Numbered from the stretch's first letter, positions 37,074 through 47,381 are shown. The stretch: 64,000 nucleotides of DNA from Oscillospiraceae bacterium (GCA_015063885.1 SVTH01000004.1:124001-188000), one strand, 5' to 3'. The notes: a model not told the origin generated them from the sequence alone. Made by a program: numbers and translations.

Positions 37074-37958
37074 CTATTTGAATGAATGGAGGTCCTTCAT
37101 TTCCCGAAACAGCTTGCAATAGCTTTCGTGCCTCTCTCGGGAAATACGACCCATTTCGACTTCTTCCAGGATCCGACAGCCGTCCTCGCAGGTGTGTCCG
37201 CAACGGGTGTAGCGGCACGTGCCCAAAAACGGCTCCATTTCGGGGAACAGCGTAGGCAGCTCCTCCCGCTCCAGCTTACAGTACATTTCCGTGTCCAACA
37301 TGGTAAATCCGGGGGAGTCGGCAATGTACGTATCGTCTCCTACCCGATACAGGGTGGTGGCGCGGGTGGTGTTCTTGCCTCGCTGGATCTTTTCCGAAAG
37401 CTCACCAACCTCCGCTTGGAGCTCGGGGAACAGTCGATTCAAAAGCGTTGATTTTCCAACGCCGGAAGCGCCGCAGAATACCGAGATCTTTCCCTTCAGG
37501 TATTCGTAAAGCGCCTCGCTTCCCACGGCACCCTTTTCCGCCAGGAAGAACACGGGGTAGGGGGCACCGTGGAAGTGGGCGGAAATTTCTTCCGCTCCGC
37601 CCAGTTCCGATTTGGTAATGGCGATCGCTACGGGGATCTTGGATTTTTCCGCGATCACCGTCAGCTTATCCAAGGTGTAGGGGGCAGGCTTGGGAGAGGT
37701 TGCGGCGATCACCAACACCAAAAGTCCGATGTTGGCAATGGGGGGACGTACAAGACTGTTGATCCTGGGATCCACCTCGCGGATAAATCCCGTCTCGTCG
37801 CCGTTGTCCTCCACCGTAACCCGGTCGCCTGCCATCAGCTTCAAGCCGTTTTTGCGGATCTTCGCAGCACCTCTGCAAAGGAAGATCCCCTCTTCCGTTT
37901 CTACTTGGTAAAGCCCGTTCTTACCGCCCAACACCAATGCGTGCTCACGAAGCTTCAT
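37074..37958 (-). CDS. rsgA: Ribosome small-subunit-dependent GTPase A
   Basis: 294 residues. OB domain, then a circularly permuted GTPase with G4 (ITKSEL) ahead of the P-loop GASGVGKSTLLNRL and G3 (DSPGF), then a zinc domain (CRYTRCGHTCEDGC). A late 30S maturation factor. Overlaps the kinase gene by 14 bases. The order kinase-rsgA is standard; the usual rpe and thiN genes that follow are replaced by pssA. Confidence 0.97.
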   Translation of the reverse strand: MKLREHALVLGGKNGLYQVETEEGIFLCRGAAKIRKNGLKLMAGDRVTVEDNGDETGFIREVDPRINSLVRPPIANIGLLVLVIAATSPKPAPYTLDKLTVIAEKSKIPVAIAITKSELGGAEEISAHFHGAPYPVFFLAEKGAVGSEALYEYLKGKISVFCGASGVGKSTLLNRLFPELQAEVGELSEKIQRGKNTTRATTLYRVGDDTYIADSPGFTMLDTEMYCKLEREELPTLFPEMEPFLGTCRYTRCGHTCEDGCRILEEVEMGRISRERHESYCKLFREMKDLHSFK

Positions 37959-40131
37959 AGTTCACACACACCAATTGCAGCGTGTCCTCTGCGGTAGGAT
38001 CGGAGCCCTGGGGAATGCTTTGGAAGATCACCATGGTATTTTCGTTGATCTTCGTGCCCGGGTAAGCCCCCATAGTCTCCAGACGGATCATCAGCTCCAC
38101 CATATCCGTAAAGCCAAGGTAAGAGCTGTCGCCTGCCGGGACACCGTCGTAGATCACGTAGGTGTAAGGGATCTTCGCCGCATCCAAATAGGTGATCGCG
38201 GCGATCATAGCTCCCATCCTGAATTCGGGTAACCCCTGCATCTTCGTACTCACCGTCAGCTGTACCACGGTATTGCGGGGAGAGACCTTGTCCTTGACGA
38301 TGGACTGGGAGATCACCGTGTTATCTCCGTACAAGCTGGGAGATTCAATGATCTCCACCTTGTAAAGGGCGTATTCGCAGATCTTCTGCGCATATACGGG
38401 ATCCAAGCCCTTGCAATCGGGCATAGGTGCCGTAGTGGCGGAATCCTTTCTGGTACAGACGTAAAGGATAATAGTGTCACCGGGGTTGTAAGGCTCGCCT
38501 GGAGCGGGATAGGAACGGGTGATCTGGTTATCGAACAGAACGTTGTACTTGGGATCCGTTTCCTCCGCAAACTCAATGGAGGAGCCGTCAATACCGTAGT
38601 TGTTGGTCAAGCGCACCTTGGCATCCGCCCGCAGGAATCCGATGACGTCGGGCATGGTCTTGGTGGTCTCAATACGGTTGATGACGATGGAGGTGAAATA
38701 GAAGGTAGGCTTTCCTTCGGAATCCTCGGCCTTCTTGGTGGTATTGCTCTTAGGCTCCGTGGAAATGATCTCTCCGTTGGCGAAGCCGGGGTTATAGGAA
38801 TAGCTGATTGCCCCGGGAGCGATCTCAAAGGTGGCTCCGTAGGAACCGTTCTGCAAACGGGAGATCAGCTCGCTGTCGTATTCCTTACCCACCAGGTTGG
38901 GGAAGACGGCTGTGACGGTGCTCTCCTCTGCAAAGAACAGGGATTTCACAAAAGTGACGCCCATCATAATACCCAGCACCAGCGCAACCAACAAGAAGGG
39001 GAAGAAGATACCCGCAATGATGGGGAAGACGGTAACGCTGTGGGTACGTCTTTTCTTTTTACGCTTCTTTTTCTTCTTTTGGGCCTTTTGCTTGGCTTTC
39101 TGCTGCTTCTTCTCTTCCTCAAGCTGCTTTTTCTTTTGTTCCAGCTCTTTGTCGGAGGCGGTAGCCTTATCCAGGGAACGAACCATTTCGTCGTCTCCGT
39201 AGGGCTTGATCTCCGCGGTATCGATCATATCGATGGAGACCACGCTGGTGTCACCGATAGCGGCACCGTTCTCCCCGGAAAGGGAGAAGATCACCTCGGG
39301 ATTTCTCAGCACCCATTCAATAGCCTTGGACATGGAGTGCGCGGAACGGAACCGTCCTGCGGTATCCTTGGTCAAGGCCTTCCGAATGATCTGGGAAACT
39401 CCCACGGGAATAGCAAGCACCAGGTCTCTGGGATTGGGCGGCTCGTCGTTTACCTGCATAGCGGCAACCGCCATAGGGCTGTCCGCCTTGAAGGGCAGCG
39501 TTCCCGTCACAGCCTCAAAGAGCATAATGCCCACGGAATACAGATCGGAATAAGCGCCGGTCTCTTTTCCGCTTGCCTGCTCGGGGGAGATATAATATAC
39601 GGTTCCCACCGCTTTGTCCCCGGAAATGGCGGCGGAAGTGGGGATCTTGGCGATGCCGAAGTCCATCACCTTGATCTCGCCGTTTTTCTGCAAAATAATG
39701 TTCTGGGGCTTGATATCCCTGTGGATGACCCCTTTGCTGTGGGCGTGCTCCAAGGCGCGCAGAACCTGCAAAACGTAGATACAGGCCTCGTTCCAGGGCA
39801 AAGCGCCCTTGTTGTCCAGATACTCCCGCAAAGTGATACCGTCCAGGTATTCCATAACGATATACTTCATATCGGGGTAAATGGCAACGTCGTAAATGTT
39901 GACGATATTTTTATGGGAAAGCATTGCCACCGCCTTGGATTCGTCAATAAAGCGGTTCTCGGCCTGCTCGTTGCCGTTATACTCGTCGTTGAGGATCTTA
40001 ATGGCAACCACACGGTTCATCACCAGGTCCTGTGCACGCAAAACGCAAGCCATGCCGCCGATGCCCACAAGTCCCAGGATCTTATACCGTTTGTCAAGAA
40101 TCTTGCCGATAAAATTGCTGTAATCGTTCAT
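37945..40131 (-). CDS. prkC: PASTA-domain Ser/Thr kinase (PrkC type)
   Basis: 728 residues. Kinase domain 15-275: glycine loop GIGGMACV, Lys45 (VAIK), HRD at 137-139, DFG at 157-159, ISPEQ. A Lys-rich juxtamembrane segment (about 335-365) leads to one membrane span (about 375-400). Outside are about three PASTA repeats (starting VFPNLVGKEY, MPDVIGFLRAD, MPDCKGLDP) and a divergent fourth region. Such kinases sense muropeptides or lipid II and control wall synthesis and division. The PP2C phosphatase is directly upstream, and IreB, a substrate of this kinase class in Enterococcus, is at 58296. Confidence 0.96.
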   Translation of the reverse strand: MNDYSNFIGKILDKRYKILGLVGIGGMACVLRAQDLVMNRVVAIKILNDEYNGNEQAENRFIDESKAVAMLSHKNIVNIYDVAIYPDMKYIVMEYLDGITLREYLDNKGALPWNEACIYVLQVLRALEHAHSKGVIHRDIKPQNIILQKNGEIKVMDFGIAKIPTSAAISGDKAVGTVYYISPEQASGKETGAYSDLYSVGIMLFEAVTGTLPFKADSPMAVAAMQVNDEPPNPRDLVLAIPVGVSQIIRKALTKDTAGRFRSAHSMSKAIEWVLRNPEVIFSLSGENGAAIGDTSVVSIDMIDTAEIKPYGDDEMVRSLDKATASDKELEQKKKQLEEEKKQQKAKQKAQKKKKKRKKKRRTHSVTVFPIIAGIFFPFLLVALVLGIMMGVTFVKSLFFAEESTVTAVFPNLVGKEYDSELISRLQNGSYGATFEIAPGAISYSYNPGFANGEIISTEPKSNTTKKAEDSEGKPTFYFTSIVINRIETTKTMPDVIGFLRADAKVRLTNNYGIDGSSIEFAEETDPKYNVLFDNQITRSYPAPGEPYNPGDTIILYVCTRKDSATTAPMPDCKGLDPVYAQKICEYALYKVEIIESPSLYGDNTVISQSIVKDKVSPRNTVVQLTVSTKMQGLPEFRMGAMIAAITYLDAAKIPYTYVIYDGVPAGDSSYLGFTDMVELMIRLETMGAYPGTKINENTMVIFQSIPQGSDPTAEDTLQLVCVNYEAS

Positions 40132-40150
40132 CCGATCCCAACCCTTCCTT

Positions 40151-40906
40151 TCATCGTTCTGTCCCCAAAAGGACTGCCGTTATGTTGTCGCTTCCGCCGT
40201 AGAAATTGGCGCGGCGGATCATTTCCCCAAGGCGTGTCCGATAGCCGGCAGGCCGCTTTTTGCCGTTGTAGCTTCCGTCTGCAAGAACGGCAAGCTCCTC
40301 GGCGGGGATCATATTGTAAAGACCGTCGGAGCAAAGAAGCAAACGGTCAAAGGCGGGAATGGGATACAGATCGCACTCCACCTCCTCGTTTACACCCAAC
40401 GCGCGGAGAATGATGTTGCGGTTGGGATGTGTGGCCGCCTCCTCGGGGGAGACCAGCCCCTTGTCCAACAGATATTGGATAAAGGAGTTATCCTTGGTGA
40501 CCTGGGTAAACTCGCCGTCCTTTTGGAGATACAAACGGCTGTCTCCCACGTTCACCGCAAAATTCCCTGCGTCACAAAGGAGTACCGCCACCAAGGTGGT
40601 GCCCATGCCCTCCAGATCGCTGTCCTCCGCCGCTTTGCGGTAGACCTCGGTGTTGGCGTCGTTCACCGCCTGGGTGAGAAGATCCTCCACGGCCTGCCCG
40701 TCGGCGGGGGGATCCTTGGCGAAGCCGTCCCGCACGGTGTTGCAGAAGCCCCGCACAGCCGTCTCGCTGGCAACGTTTCCGCCCCTGGCGCCGCCCATAC
40801 CGTCACAGACCACGGCAAGAAGGTACTCGCCCTTGGTCACGGTGGCAAAGCTGTCCTGGTTGTTCTTCCGCTTGACCCCGATATCCGTTTTTCCGTAGCA
40901 TTTCAT
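40151..40906 (-). CDS. prpC: PP2C-family Ser/Thr phosphatase
   Basis: 251 residues. Metal-binding motifs: VKRKNNQD near the start, VVCDGMGG (about 35-40), LLCSDGLYN and GGSDNITAVL at the C-terminus. It removes phosphates placed by the adjacent PASTA kinase. The gap to the kinase gene is 19 bp. Cytosolic. Confidence 0.96.
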   Translation of the reverse strand: MKCYGKTDIGVKRKNNQDSFATVTKGEYLLAVVCDGMGGARGGNVASETAVRGFCNTVRDGFAKDPPADGQAVEDLLTQAVNDANTEVYRKAAEDSDLEGMGTTLVAVLLCDAGNFAVNVGDSRLYLQKDGEFTQVTKDNSFIQYLLDKGLVSPEEAATHPNRNIILRALGVNEEVECDLYPIPAFDRLLLCSDGLYNMIPAEELAVLADGSYNGKKRPAGYRTRLGEMIRRANFYGGSDNITAVLLGTER

Positions 40907-40937
40907 GGAGCCGTCACTCCTTTCCCCAAAGAATCAT

Positions 40938-41972
40938 TTACAGTCCGTCTCTTTGTGCTCTCAGCTGTCCGCAGGAGGCGTCGATATCTCCGCCCAGCTT
41001 TCTGCGTACCGTAGTGCTGACCTTATACTTGTTTTCCGTGATCTCCGTGAAAGCCGCAATGGCTTCCTTGCCGCTCTTTTGGAAATCCCGCTCCTTGATG
41101 GGATTCACGGGGATGAGATTCAAGTGCGCCAAGCGTCCCTTCAAAAGCTTACCCAAAAGATGGGCGTCCTCCGGGGTGTCGTTCACCCCTGCGATCAGAG
41201 CGTACTCGTAGGAGATCCTGCGCCCCGTAGCCTTGGTGTAGCGGTCGCAGGCCGCCATCAGCTCGTCCACACTGTATTTCCTGGCGATCGGCATGATCTC
41301 CTTTCGCTTTTCGTCCGTGGCGGCGTGGAGGGACACCGAAAGGGTGATCTGCAGATTTTCCTTTGCCAGATCGTCCATACGGTCCACCAATCCGCAGGTG
41401 GAGAGGGAAATATGCCGCATCCCGATGTTCAACCCTTTTTCCAGATTGACCAAACGCAGAAACTTCAACACGTTGTCGTAGTTATCCAAAGGCTCTCCCA
41501 TGCCCATGAGCACCACGTTGGAGACCTCTTCTCCCGTTTCTCTCTGGGCGCACAGGATCTGCAGCAGCATCTCTGAGGGGCGCAGGGAACGCTTCAGCCC
41601 CGCCTTGGTGGAGGCGCAGAAGGCACATCCCATACGGCATCCCACCTGAGTGGAGATACACAGAGTATTGCCGTGCTTATAGCGCATAAACACGCTTTCC
41701 ACCGCTTCGCCGTCCTGCAAGCCGAAGAGGAACTTCACCGTTCCGTCCAGCTTGGAGACCAGCATCCGCTCGGTGGTCATAGCGGGGATCTCCGCCGTCT
41801 CCTCAAGCCTTGCGATCAAGCTCTTGGGGAGGTTGGTGATCTGCGAGAACTCCCTTGCCCCACGGTAAAGACCCTCAAAGATCTGCTTCCCGCGGAACTT
41901 CTTTTCTCCTATTTCCAATGCAAAGGCTTCCAGCTCCTCGGGGAACATGGAAAGCACGTCAACTTTTGCCAT
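40938..41972 (-). CDS. rlmN: Dual-specificity 23S rRNA (A2503)/tRNA (A37) C2-methyltransferase
   Basis: 344 residues. Radical-SAM cluster Cys 112, 116 and 119 (GCRMGCAFC), the catalytic C-terminal Cys near DIDASCGQLR, and the other mechanistic Cys in a LSTCGLVD segment. Methylates A2503 at the peptidyl-transferase centre. Overlaps rsmB by 14 bases, consistent with tight coupling. Confidence 0.97.
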   Translation of the reverse strand: MAKVDVLSMFPEELEAFALEIGEKKFRGKQIFEGLYRGAREFSQITNLPKSLIARLEETAEIPAMTTERMLVSKLDGTVKFLFGLQDGEAVESVFMRYKHGNTLCISTQVGCRMGCAFCASTKAGLKRSLRPSEMLLQILCAQRETGEEVSNVVLMGMGEPLDNYDNVLKFLRLVNLEKGLNIGMRHISLSTCGLVDRMDDLAKENLQITLSVSLHAATDEKRKEIMPIARKYSVDELMAACDRYTKATGRRISYEYALIAGVNDTPEDAHLLGKLLKGRLAHLNLIPVNPIKERDFQKSGKEAIAAFTEITENKYKVSTTVRRKLGGDIDASCGQLRAQRDGL

Positions 41973-43203
41973 GGGTCCTCACCAGCCTTGCGGCGTAAAA
42001 TCCTTCCGTCCCGCCGTGAATGGGGAGCCAGGTGTGCTCCTCCTCCAAAACGAAATCGGTATTTCCATCCAGGAAGTCTTTCACGACCTCCTCGTTTTCT
42101 TTCTTATTCAAAGTACAGGTGGAGTATACCAGGCATCCGCCTTCCTTCACGTAAGAGGAAGCCGCCGCCAGGATCTCCCGCTGAGTGGTATACAGCCCCG
42201 CAAATTCTGCGGGATCCTTGTATCGGATCTCGGGCTTTGCGCCCACCACTCCCAGCCCGGAGCAGGGAACGTCGCAGATCACCTTGTCTGCAAGACCCTC
42301 CAACGAAGGATCCGCCTTCCTGCCGTCGTGCTGTTTGGTTTCAATAATATCAATGCCCAACCGCTTGGCGCTTTTTTCGATCAAGGGAAGCTTGTTCCCG
42401 TGAAGATCCATGGAGAGGATCCGCCCGGCGTTTTCCATATCCATGGCAGCGCCCAAGGATTTCCCTCCGGGGCAGGCGCAAACGTCAATGACGAAGTCTC
42501 CCGCCTTGGCGCCCAAAAGCTTCACCGCCATCTGTGAGCCGTAGCCCTGTACGAAATACGTCCCGTGGGCCAAGCCCTTCACGGCGTCGGCCTGGTTTTC
42601 CTCCACGGTCACCATGGTGCCCTCCGCCACAGCGGAAAGGCTTTCCGCCAACTCTTTCGGATCCGCCTTCAAGGGATTCACCCGCAAATGAAGGGGCTGT
42701 CTCTTACAGAAGCCTTCCATAATGGCGTCCGCCTCCAAAGGATATTGCTCCTTCAGCAGGGAAGCCACCCCGTCTCCAAAGGAATAACGGATCTCTCCGG
42801 GAGCGGACTCCAAAGAAGCTCGGGCACCTTCCTTCTCCCTGCAAAGGGAGCGGAGCACTGCGTTGGCAAATCCTGCCCGCTTTTCTCCGCAGAACCGTTT
42901 TGCCAGCTTCACCGTCTCGTTACAGGCGGCGCTGTCGGGGACGCGGTCCATATAGAATAATTGGTAAGCTCCCATCCGCAGCAAGAGCAGCAGATCGCCC
43001 TCGGGAGGCTTTTTTGCGTAAAGCCCGATGAGGTGATCCAGCGCCCGTCGGGTCTCCAACACGCCCATCACCAAGGCCGTGGCGAATCCATTGTCCACGG
43101 GGGACAGGTCCCTGAGCCTTGCGACGGCAAGATTGGAGAAGGCACCGTCCTTTTCCACCCGCTTCAGCGCTTCAAACGCCGCGGTTCTCGCCACGTCAGC
43201 CAT
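41959..43203 (-). CDS. rsmB: 16S rRNA (cytosine-967-C5)-methyltransferase
   Basis: 414 residues. The NusB-like N-terminal domain (about 1-135) is followed by the Rossmann methyltransferase domain: SAM loop VCACPGGKSLGAA, CDVPCSGLGVVG and the catalytic Cys in YSTCTLNKKENE. Start overlaps the end of fmt by 8 bases, the usual fmt-rsmB arrangement. Confidence 0.96.
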   Translation of the reverse strand: MADVARTAAFEALKRVEKDGAFSNLAVARLRDLSPVDNGFATALVMGVLETRRALDHLIGLYAKKPPEGDLLLLLRMGAYQLFYMDRVPDSAACNETVKLAKRFCGEKRAGFANAVLRSLCREKEGARASLESAPGEIRYSFGDGVASLLKEQYPLEADAIMEGFCKRQPLHLRVNPLKADPKELAESLSAVAEGTMVTVEENQADAVKGLAHGTYFVQGYGSQMAVKLLGAKAGDFVIDVCACPGGKSLGAAMDMENAGRILSMDLHGNKLPLIEKSAKRLGIDIIETKQHDGRKADPSLEGLADKVICDVPCSGLGVVGAKPEIRYKDPAEFAGLYTTQREILAAASSYVKEGGCLVYSTCTLNKKENEEVVKDFLDGNTDFVLEEEHTWLPIHGGTEGFYAARLVRTHGKS

Positions 43204-44119
43204 TGAAACGGAATCCTTCCTTGTTCTGCAGTCCGTTCAAAAAGCTTGCCGCATCCATCCGCTTCTTGCCCTCGGGCTGTAAAGCGGTGATGATCACACT
43301 GCCTTCCTTGCAGGCGACCTCGATGCCGTCCTTCCCTGCGGAAAGCACTTCACCGGGAACGCCTTTGCCGGTACCGACGCGGGATTCATGGAGCTTCACA
43401 CGCTTACCCTCCAACGTACAGTACGCAGAAGGCACAGGTGCCAGCCCGCGGATACGGTTGTGAGTCTGCTCCGCCGTCTCCTCAAAGGAAACGTACAGAT
43501 CCTCTCCCGTGATCTTTTCCGCATAGCAGGTGTCCCCCTCTTGCTTCACACGGGGAACCTCGCCCTTCTTTGTCAGCTCCAGATATTCCATCAGCGCCTC
43601 GGCGCCAAGCCTTGCCATTTCATCGTGGTATTCTCCCGCCGTCATGGTATGGGAGATGGGGAGCTCCTTCTGCAGGATGATATCCCCGGTGTCGATCCCC
43701 TCGTCCATGTACATCATGGTCACGCCGCCCACCTTGTCGCCGTTCATCACGGCACGCTGGATGGGAGCCGCCCCACGCCATGCGGGGAGCAGGGAAGCGT
43801 GGATGCAAATACATCCCATAGGGGGCAGATCCAGAATATTCTTCGGCAGGATCTTACCATAGGCCGCCACCACGAAAACGTCTGCGCCCACTTCCCGCAG
43901 CATGTCCTCCGCCTCTTGGGTGCGCATGGAATTGGGGGTCTCTACCCGCAATCCCGCGGACAAGGCGTATGCCTTCACCTCGGAGGGAGTCATCACGTAT
44001 TTTCTGCCCTTGGGCTTATCGGGCTGGGTGATTACCAAAGGAACCTCATAACCGGCCTGCACCAAAGCTTCCAAAGCCGTTTTTGCAAACTCGGGGGTCC
44101 CCATAAAAACGATCTTCAC
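43196..44119 (-). CDS. fmt: Methionyl-tRNA formyltransferase
   Basis: 307 residues. MGTPEFAKTALEAL at the start and HASLLPAWRGAAPIQ with the conserved catalytic Asn/His/Asp region. Formylates initiator Met-tRNA. It lies 5 bp after def, whose product removes the formyl group later. Confidence 0.98.
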   Translation of the reverse strand: MKIVFMGTPEFAKTALEALVQAGYEVPLVITQPDKPKGRKYVMTPSEVKAYALSAGLRVETPNSMRTQEAEDMLREVGADVFVVAAYGKILPKNILDLPPMGCICIHASLLPAWRGAAPIQRAVMNGDKVGGVTMMYMDEGIDTGDIILQKELPISHTMTAGEYHDEMARLGAEALMEYLELTKKGEVPRVKQEGDTCYAEKITGEDLYVSFEETAEQTHNRIRGLAPVPSAYCTLEGKRVKLHESRVGTGKGVPGEVLSAGKDGIEVACKEGSVIITALQPEGKKRMDAASFLNGLQNKEGFRFNG

Positions 44120-44124
44120 GCAGT

Positions 44125-44601
44125 TTACTCCTCGTCTTCTTCCATTTCCTCGGGGGTGAGCATCCGCTCCGCCTTATCAATATACAAAACGCCGTCCAGA
44201 TGATCGATCTCGTGGCAGAAGGCTCTTGCCAACAGTCCCTCGCCTCGGATCGTAAAGGGCTCACCGTTACGGTCCGTCGCCTTCACCGTCACGATGTTGG
44301 GACGGGTAACGATCCCAACCTCGTCGGGAACGGAAAGACAGCCTTCTTCTCCCGTCTGCTCCCCTTCGGTGGCAACGATCTCGGGGTTGATCAGCTCGAT
44401 CAGGCCTTCCCCGATGTCGATCACCACGATCCGCCGCAGGATCCCCACCTGGGGTGCGGCAAGCCCCACACCGTTGGCGGCCTGCATGGTCTCGTACATA
44501 TCGTCCAGCAGGGTCAAGGTTCTGGGGGTGATCTTATCCACGAGACGGCACTTCTTACGAAGCACCTCGTCCTCTTGGGTCACAATATTCAAAATAGCCA
44601 T
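44125..44601 (-). CDS. def: Peptide deformylase
   Basis: 158 residues. Motif 1 [10 protein letters not shown], motif 2 EEGCLSVP with the Cys metal ligand, motif 3 HEIDHLDG with the two His and catalytic Glu. Acidic tail (EEMEEDEE). Removes N-formyl from nascent proteins at the ribosome. Confidence 0.98.
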   Translation of the reverse strand: MAILNIVTQEDEVLRKKCRLVDKITPRTLTLLDDMYETMQAANGVGLAAPQVGILRRIVVIDIGEGLIELINPEIVATEGEQTGEEGCLSVPDEVGIVTRPNIVTVKATDRNGEPFTIRGEGLLARAFCHEIDHLDGVLYIDKAERMLTPEEMEEDEE

Positions 44602-44619
44602 GGATCTCGTCTTCCTTCC

Positions 44620-47091
44620 TTAAATAACGGTGGGGTTTGCGTCCGCATCCAATCGGACGTTCTTGGGGCATTTCGCCAGCCCCGCCTCGTATACCTCTCC
44701 GAAGAAGCCGCGGGTAACGGCGTTGTCGGAGTATTTCACAATGATCTTTTGGCGGAACCTTCCGCCGATCTTATAAATGCCTCCCGGATGAGGTCCGAAC
44801 TTCTGGATCCTCAGATCGGGATATTTGCTTGCCTTGATCTGCTCGAACAGGGTGTCAAACCCTTGGGCAAAGGCGGCACATTCCTTTTCCGTGGGAGCGG
44901 AAAAGCCGAACACCATCACCGAGCAGAAGGGCGGGAACACCACCGATCTTCTCAGCGCGATCTCGGAGCTGTAAAAAGCCTCGTAGTCCTGCTCTGCCGC
45001 CAGATTCAGGATCTCGTTGTCGGGGTTATAGGTCTGCAATACCGCAAGCCCATTGTCCCCGCTTCTTCCCGCACGGCCCACCAGCTGGGTCACCAGAGAG
45101 AAGGTCCTCTCTCCCGCACGGAAATCGTTCTGATACAGAGAGCTGTCCACGGAGATCACACCCACCAGCTCCACGGCAGGGAAGTCAAACCCCTTAGAGA
45201 CCATCTGGGTTCCAAAGAGCACGTCCGCCTCCCGATTCCCGAAAGACTCCAAGATCCGATCGTAGGAAAGCTTTTCCGTGGTGGTGTCCGCATCCATACG
45301 GATGGTGCGCAGGGCGGGGAAGCGGCTCTCCAGCTCGTCCTGGAGCTTCTGCGTCCCGAACCCGAAATGGTTGATGTGCTTGCTTCCGCATTCGTCACAT
45401 TGATCGGGCACCTTGCAAATATATCCGCAGTAATGGCAGGCCAGCCAGCCGTCGCCCATTCTGTCCCCATCGTACTTATGATAGGTCAGGGACACCGAGC
45501 AATGGGGGCAGGCGTACACCTTCCCGCAGGAATGGCAGGAGGTGTGGGAGTGATACCCTCTGCGGTTCACGAACAAAATAGATTGCTTTTCTTTCGCCGC
45601 CGTGCGGAGCATCTCCGCCTCCAAACGGCTTCCAATGAGCTTTTCGGGGAACACCTTGCCGTCGTTCCGCAGGTCCTCGATCAGCACCCGGGGAAGCTTG
45701 GCGTTGCCGTAACGCTTGGTGAGCTTGATCAGGGTATACACCCCGGTCATGGCCTTGTAGAAGCTTTCCACGGAAGGCGTAGCAGAAGCCAGCAACAGCA
45801 AGCCCTTGCTTTTCGCACAGCGGAACCGGGCGATATCCCTGGCGTGATACTTGGGAGAAAGCTCGCTTTTATACGTGCCCTCCTGCTCCTCGTCAATGAC
45901 GATCAGCCCAAGATTCTCCAAAGGAGAGAACACGGCACTGCGGGTGCCCAAAACCACCTTGACCTTCCCCTCCCGCATGGCACGGAAGGCGTCCAACCGT
46001 TCTCCCACGGAGAGCATGGAATGGATCACCGCCAGCTCCTTGCCGAAGACTCTGCGGTAATTGCCCATGGCCTGGGCGGTAAGCCCGATCTCGGGAAGAA
46101 GTACGATGGCGGTCTGCCCTTTGGCAAGAACGTGCTTCACCGTTTCGGTGATCACCTTGGTCTTACCGCTTCCCGTCACGCCGTACAGCAATGCCGCCTT
46201 GGGGTCGGGATCATCGGAGAGGGTCTTCAGGGTGTCCACGGCGGATTGCTGCTCCTCGGAAAGGACGGTCACCGTTTCTGCAGCGGGGATCTCCTCTTCG
46301 GTATATTCTCTCCGGTTTACACGGATCTCTTCACGCCGCACGATCCCTTTTCGCACCAAGGCGGAGACCACGGAGGAGGAGATCCCTCCGATCTCGCTGA
46401 CCTCCCGCATGGTGGCGCAGGGATAGTGGGTCAAAAGCTCCACCAGCACCTTTTGCTTTTCCGTCAGTCCGCTTTCGCTTTCCAGCAGGGCGAACACTTC
46501 CTCCGCCTCGCCGCACAGCTTCAGCACCGTAACGGTCTTTTCGTTCATCTGCTTGCGCACACGGGTCTTTTTTTCCAAAAGCCCGAGATTGCACAGAGAT
46601 TCCAGCATCTTCTCCGCCTCGTCCCCAAACTCCTCAAGGAGCTTGCGGCGGGTGGATTCCTTTTCCGTACGTACCTTGCGGTACAGCAGATAGGCCGCCT
46701 GGTTCATCTCCTCGGGAGGCTCTTTTTCCGTCACGGTGTAAAAGACCTCCGTGTCCAGATTCACCCCCGGGGGAAGCATGGTACGGAACGCCTGCCCAAA
46801 GGAGCAGTAGAACCGTTCCTTCATAAAACGGCAAAGCTCCGTGAATTCCTCGGGAATATCAAAGGGATAATCCAATACGGAAAGCACGGACTTGATCCTG
46901 GCGTATCCGCTCTCCTGGGAGAAACGGACCGCCACGGCGGAGACCTGCTTGTTGGAAACGCCGAAAGGAACTACCAACAGCGTGCCCTTCCGCACACGTC
47001 CGCGGAGCTCGGGGGGCAGGAAATAGCTGTATTCCCGATCAAGCCGATAGCTCGCGTCCAAAATGTGTACGGAAACGTACGCTTTTTCCAT
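44620..47091 (-). CDS. priA: Primosomal replication-restart helicase PriA
   Basis: 823 residues. N-terminal 3'-binding domain, winged helix, then helicase core with Walker A GVTGSGKT, DEEQ box and QLVGRAGRSGD motif VI. Two zinc-binding clusters (CHSCGKVYACPHC, CHYCGYICKVPDQCDEC) are complete. Reloads the replisome at stalled forks. It is 5 bp after rpoZ; the intervening coaBC seen in many relatives is missing. Confidence 0.97.
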   Translation of the reverse strand: MEKAYVSVHILDASYRLDREYSYFLPPELRGRVRKGTLLVVPFGVSNKQVSAVAVRFSQESGYARIKSVLSVLDYPFDIPEEFTELCRFMKERFYCSFGQAFRTMLPPGVNLDTEVFYTVTEKEPPEEMNQAAYLLYRKVRTEKESTRRKLLEEFGDEAEKMLESLCNLGLLEKKTRVRKQMNEKTVTVLKLCGEAEEVFALLESESGLTEKQKVLVELLTHYPCATMREVSEIGGISSSVVSALVRKGIVRREEIRVNRREYTEEEIPAAETVTVLSEEQQSAVDTLKTLSDDPDPKAALLYGVTGSGKTKVITETVKHVLAKGQTAIVLLPEIGLTAQAMGNYRRVFGKELAVIHSMLSVGERLDAFRAMREGKVKVVLGTRSAVFSPLENLGLIVIDEEQEGTYKSELSPKYHARDIARFRCAKSKGLLLLASATPSVESFYKAMTGVYTLIKLTKRYGNAKLPRVLIEDLRNDGKVFPEKLIGSRLEAEMLRTAAKEKQSILFVNRRGYHSHTSCHSCGKVYACPHCSVSLTYHKYDGDRMGDGWLACHYCGYICKVPDQCDECGSKHINHFGFGTQKLQDELESRFPALRTIRMDADTTTEKLSYDRILESFGNREADVLFGTQMVSKGFDFPAVELVGVISVDSSLYQNDFRAGERTFSLVTQLVGRAGRSGDNGLAVLQTYNPDNEILNLAAEQDYEAFYSSEIALRRSVVFPPFCSVMVFGFSAPTEKECAAFAQGFDTLFEQIKASKYPDLRIQKFGPHPGGIYKIGGRFRQKIIVKYSDNAVTRGFFGEVYEAGLAKCPKNVRLDADANPTVI

Positions 47092-47096
47092 AACCT

Positions 47097-47348
47097 TTAG
47101 TTGTCCTTTTCGTTGATAGAATACTCGCCGTCGGCGATCTTATGCAAAGCGATGGAAACGGGCTTGCGCACCTCGTAGGAAGCGAAGGAATCCTTGATAG
47201 GACAATCGGAATCCTTATGCTTCTCCGCAAACTCACGCTCCTCAATCATCTTGTCGGTTACGTGGCGTGCGCACTTTGCGGAAGCGATCACCAAACGGTA
47301 GCGGTTGATCTCACCGCCGGTCAATTGCTGAATAGAAGGGTACAACAT
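47097..47348 (-). CDS. rpoZ: RNA polymerase omega subunit
   Basis: 83 residues. MLYPSIQQLTGGEINRYRLV and the following ASAKCARHV correspond to the conserved omega start and 'A..RAR' helix; RKPVSIALHKIADG near the end matches the family. ATG 47348 was chosen; AAAGG is about 12 nt upstream. A TTG at 47378 in frame would add ten residues without a ribosome binding site. It follows remA directly; gmk, usually between them, is absent. Confidence 0.9.
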   Translation of the reverse strand: MLYPSIQQLTGGEINRYRLVIASAKCARHVTDKMIEEREFAEKHKDSDCPIKDSFASYEVRKPVSIALHKIADGEYSINEKDN

Positions 47349-47381
47349 AATCTTTATCTGCCTTTCATGAATAATCAAAAA

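Noticed and set aside
36368..37081. Plus-strand open frame opposite pssA
   Set aside because: It begins in a terminator hairpin and has no family match; pssA carries the catalytic motif.
44200..47100. Plus-strand open frame of 966 codons opposite priA and def
   Set aside because: Composition is that of an antisense shadow; the minus-strand genes carry intact motifs.
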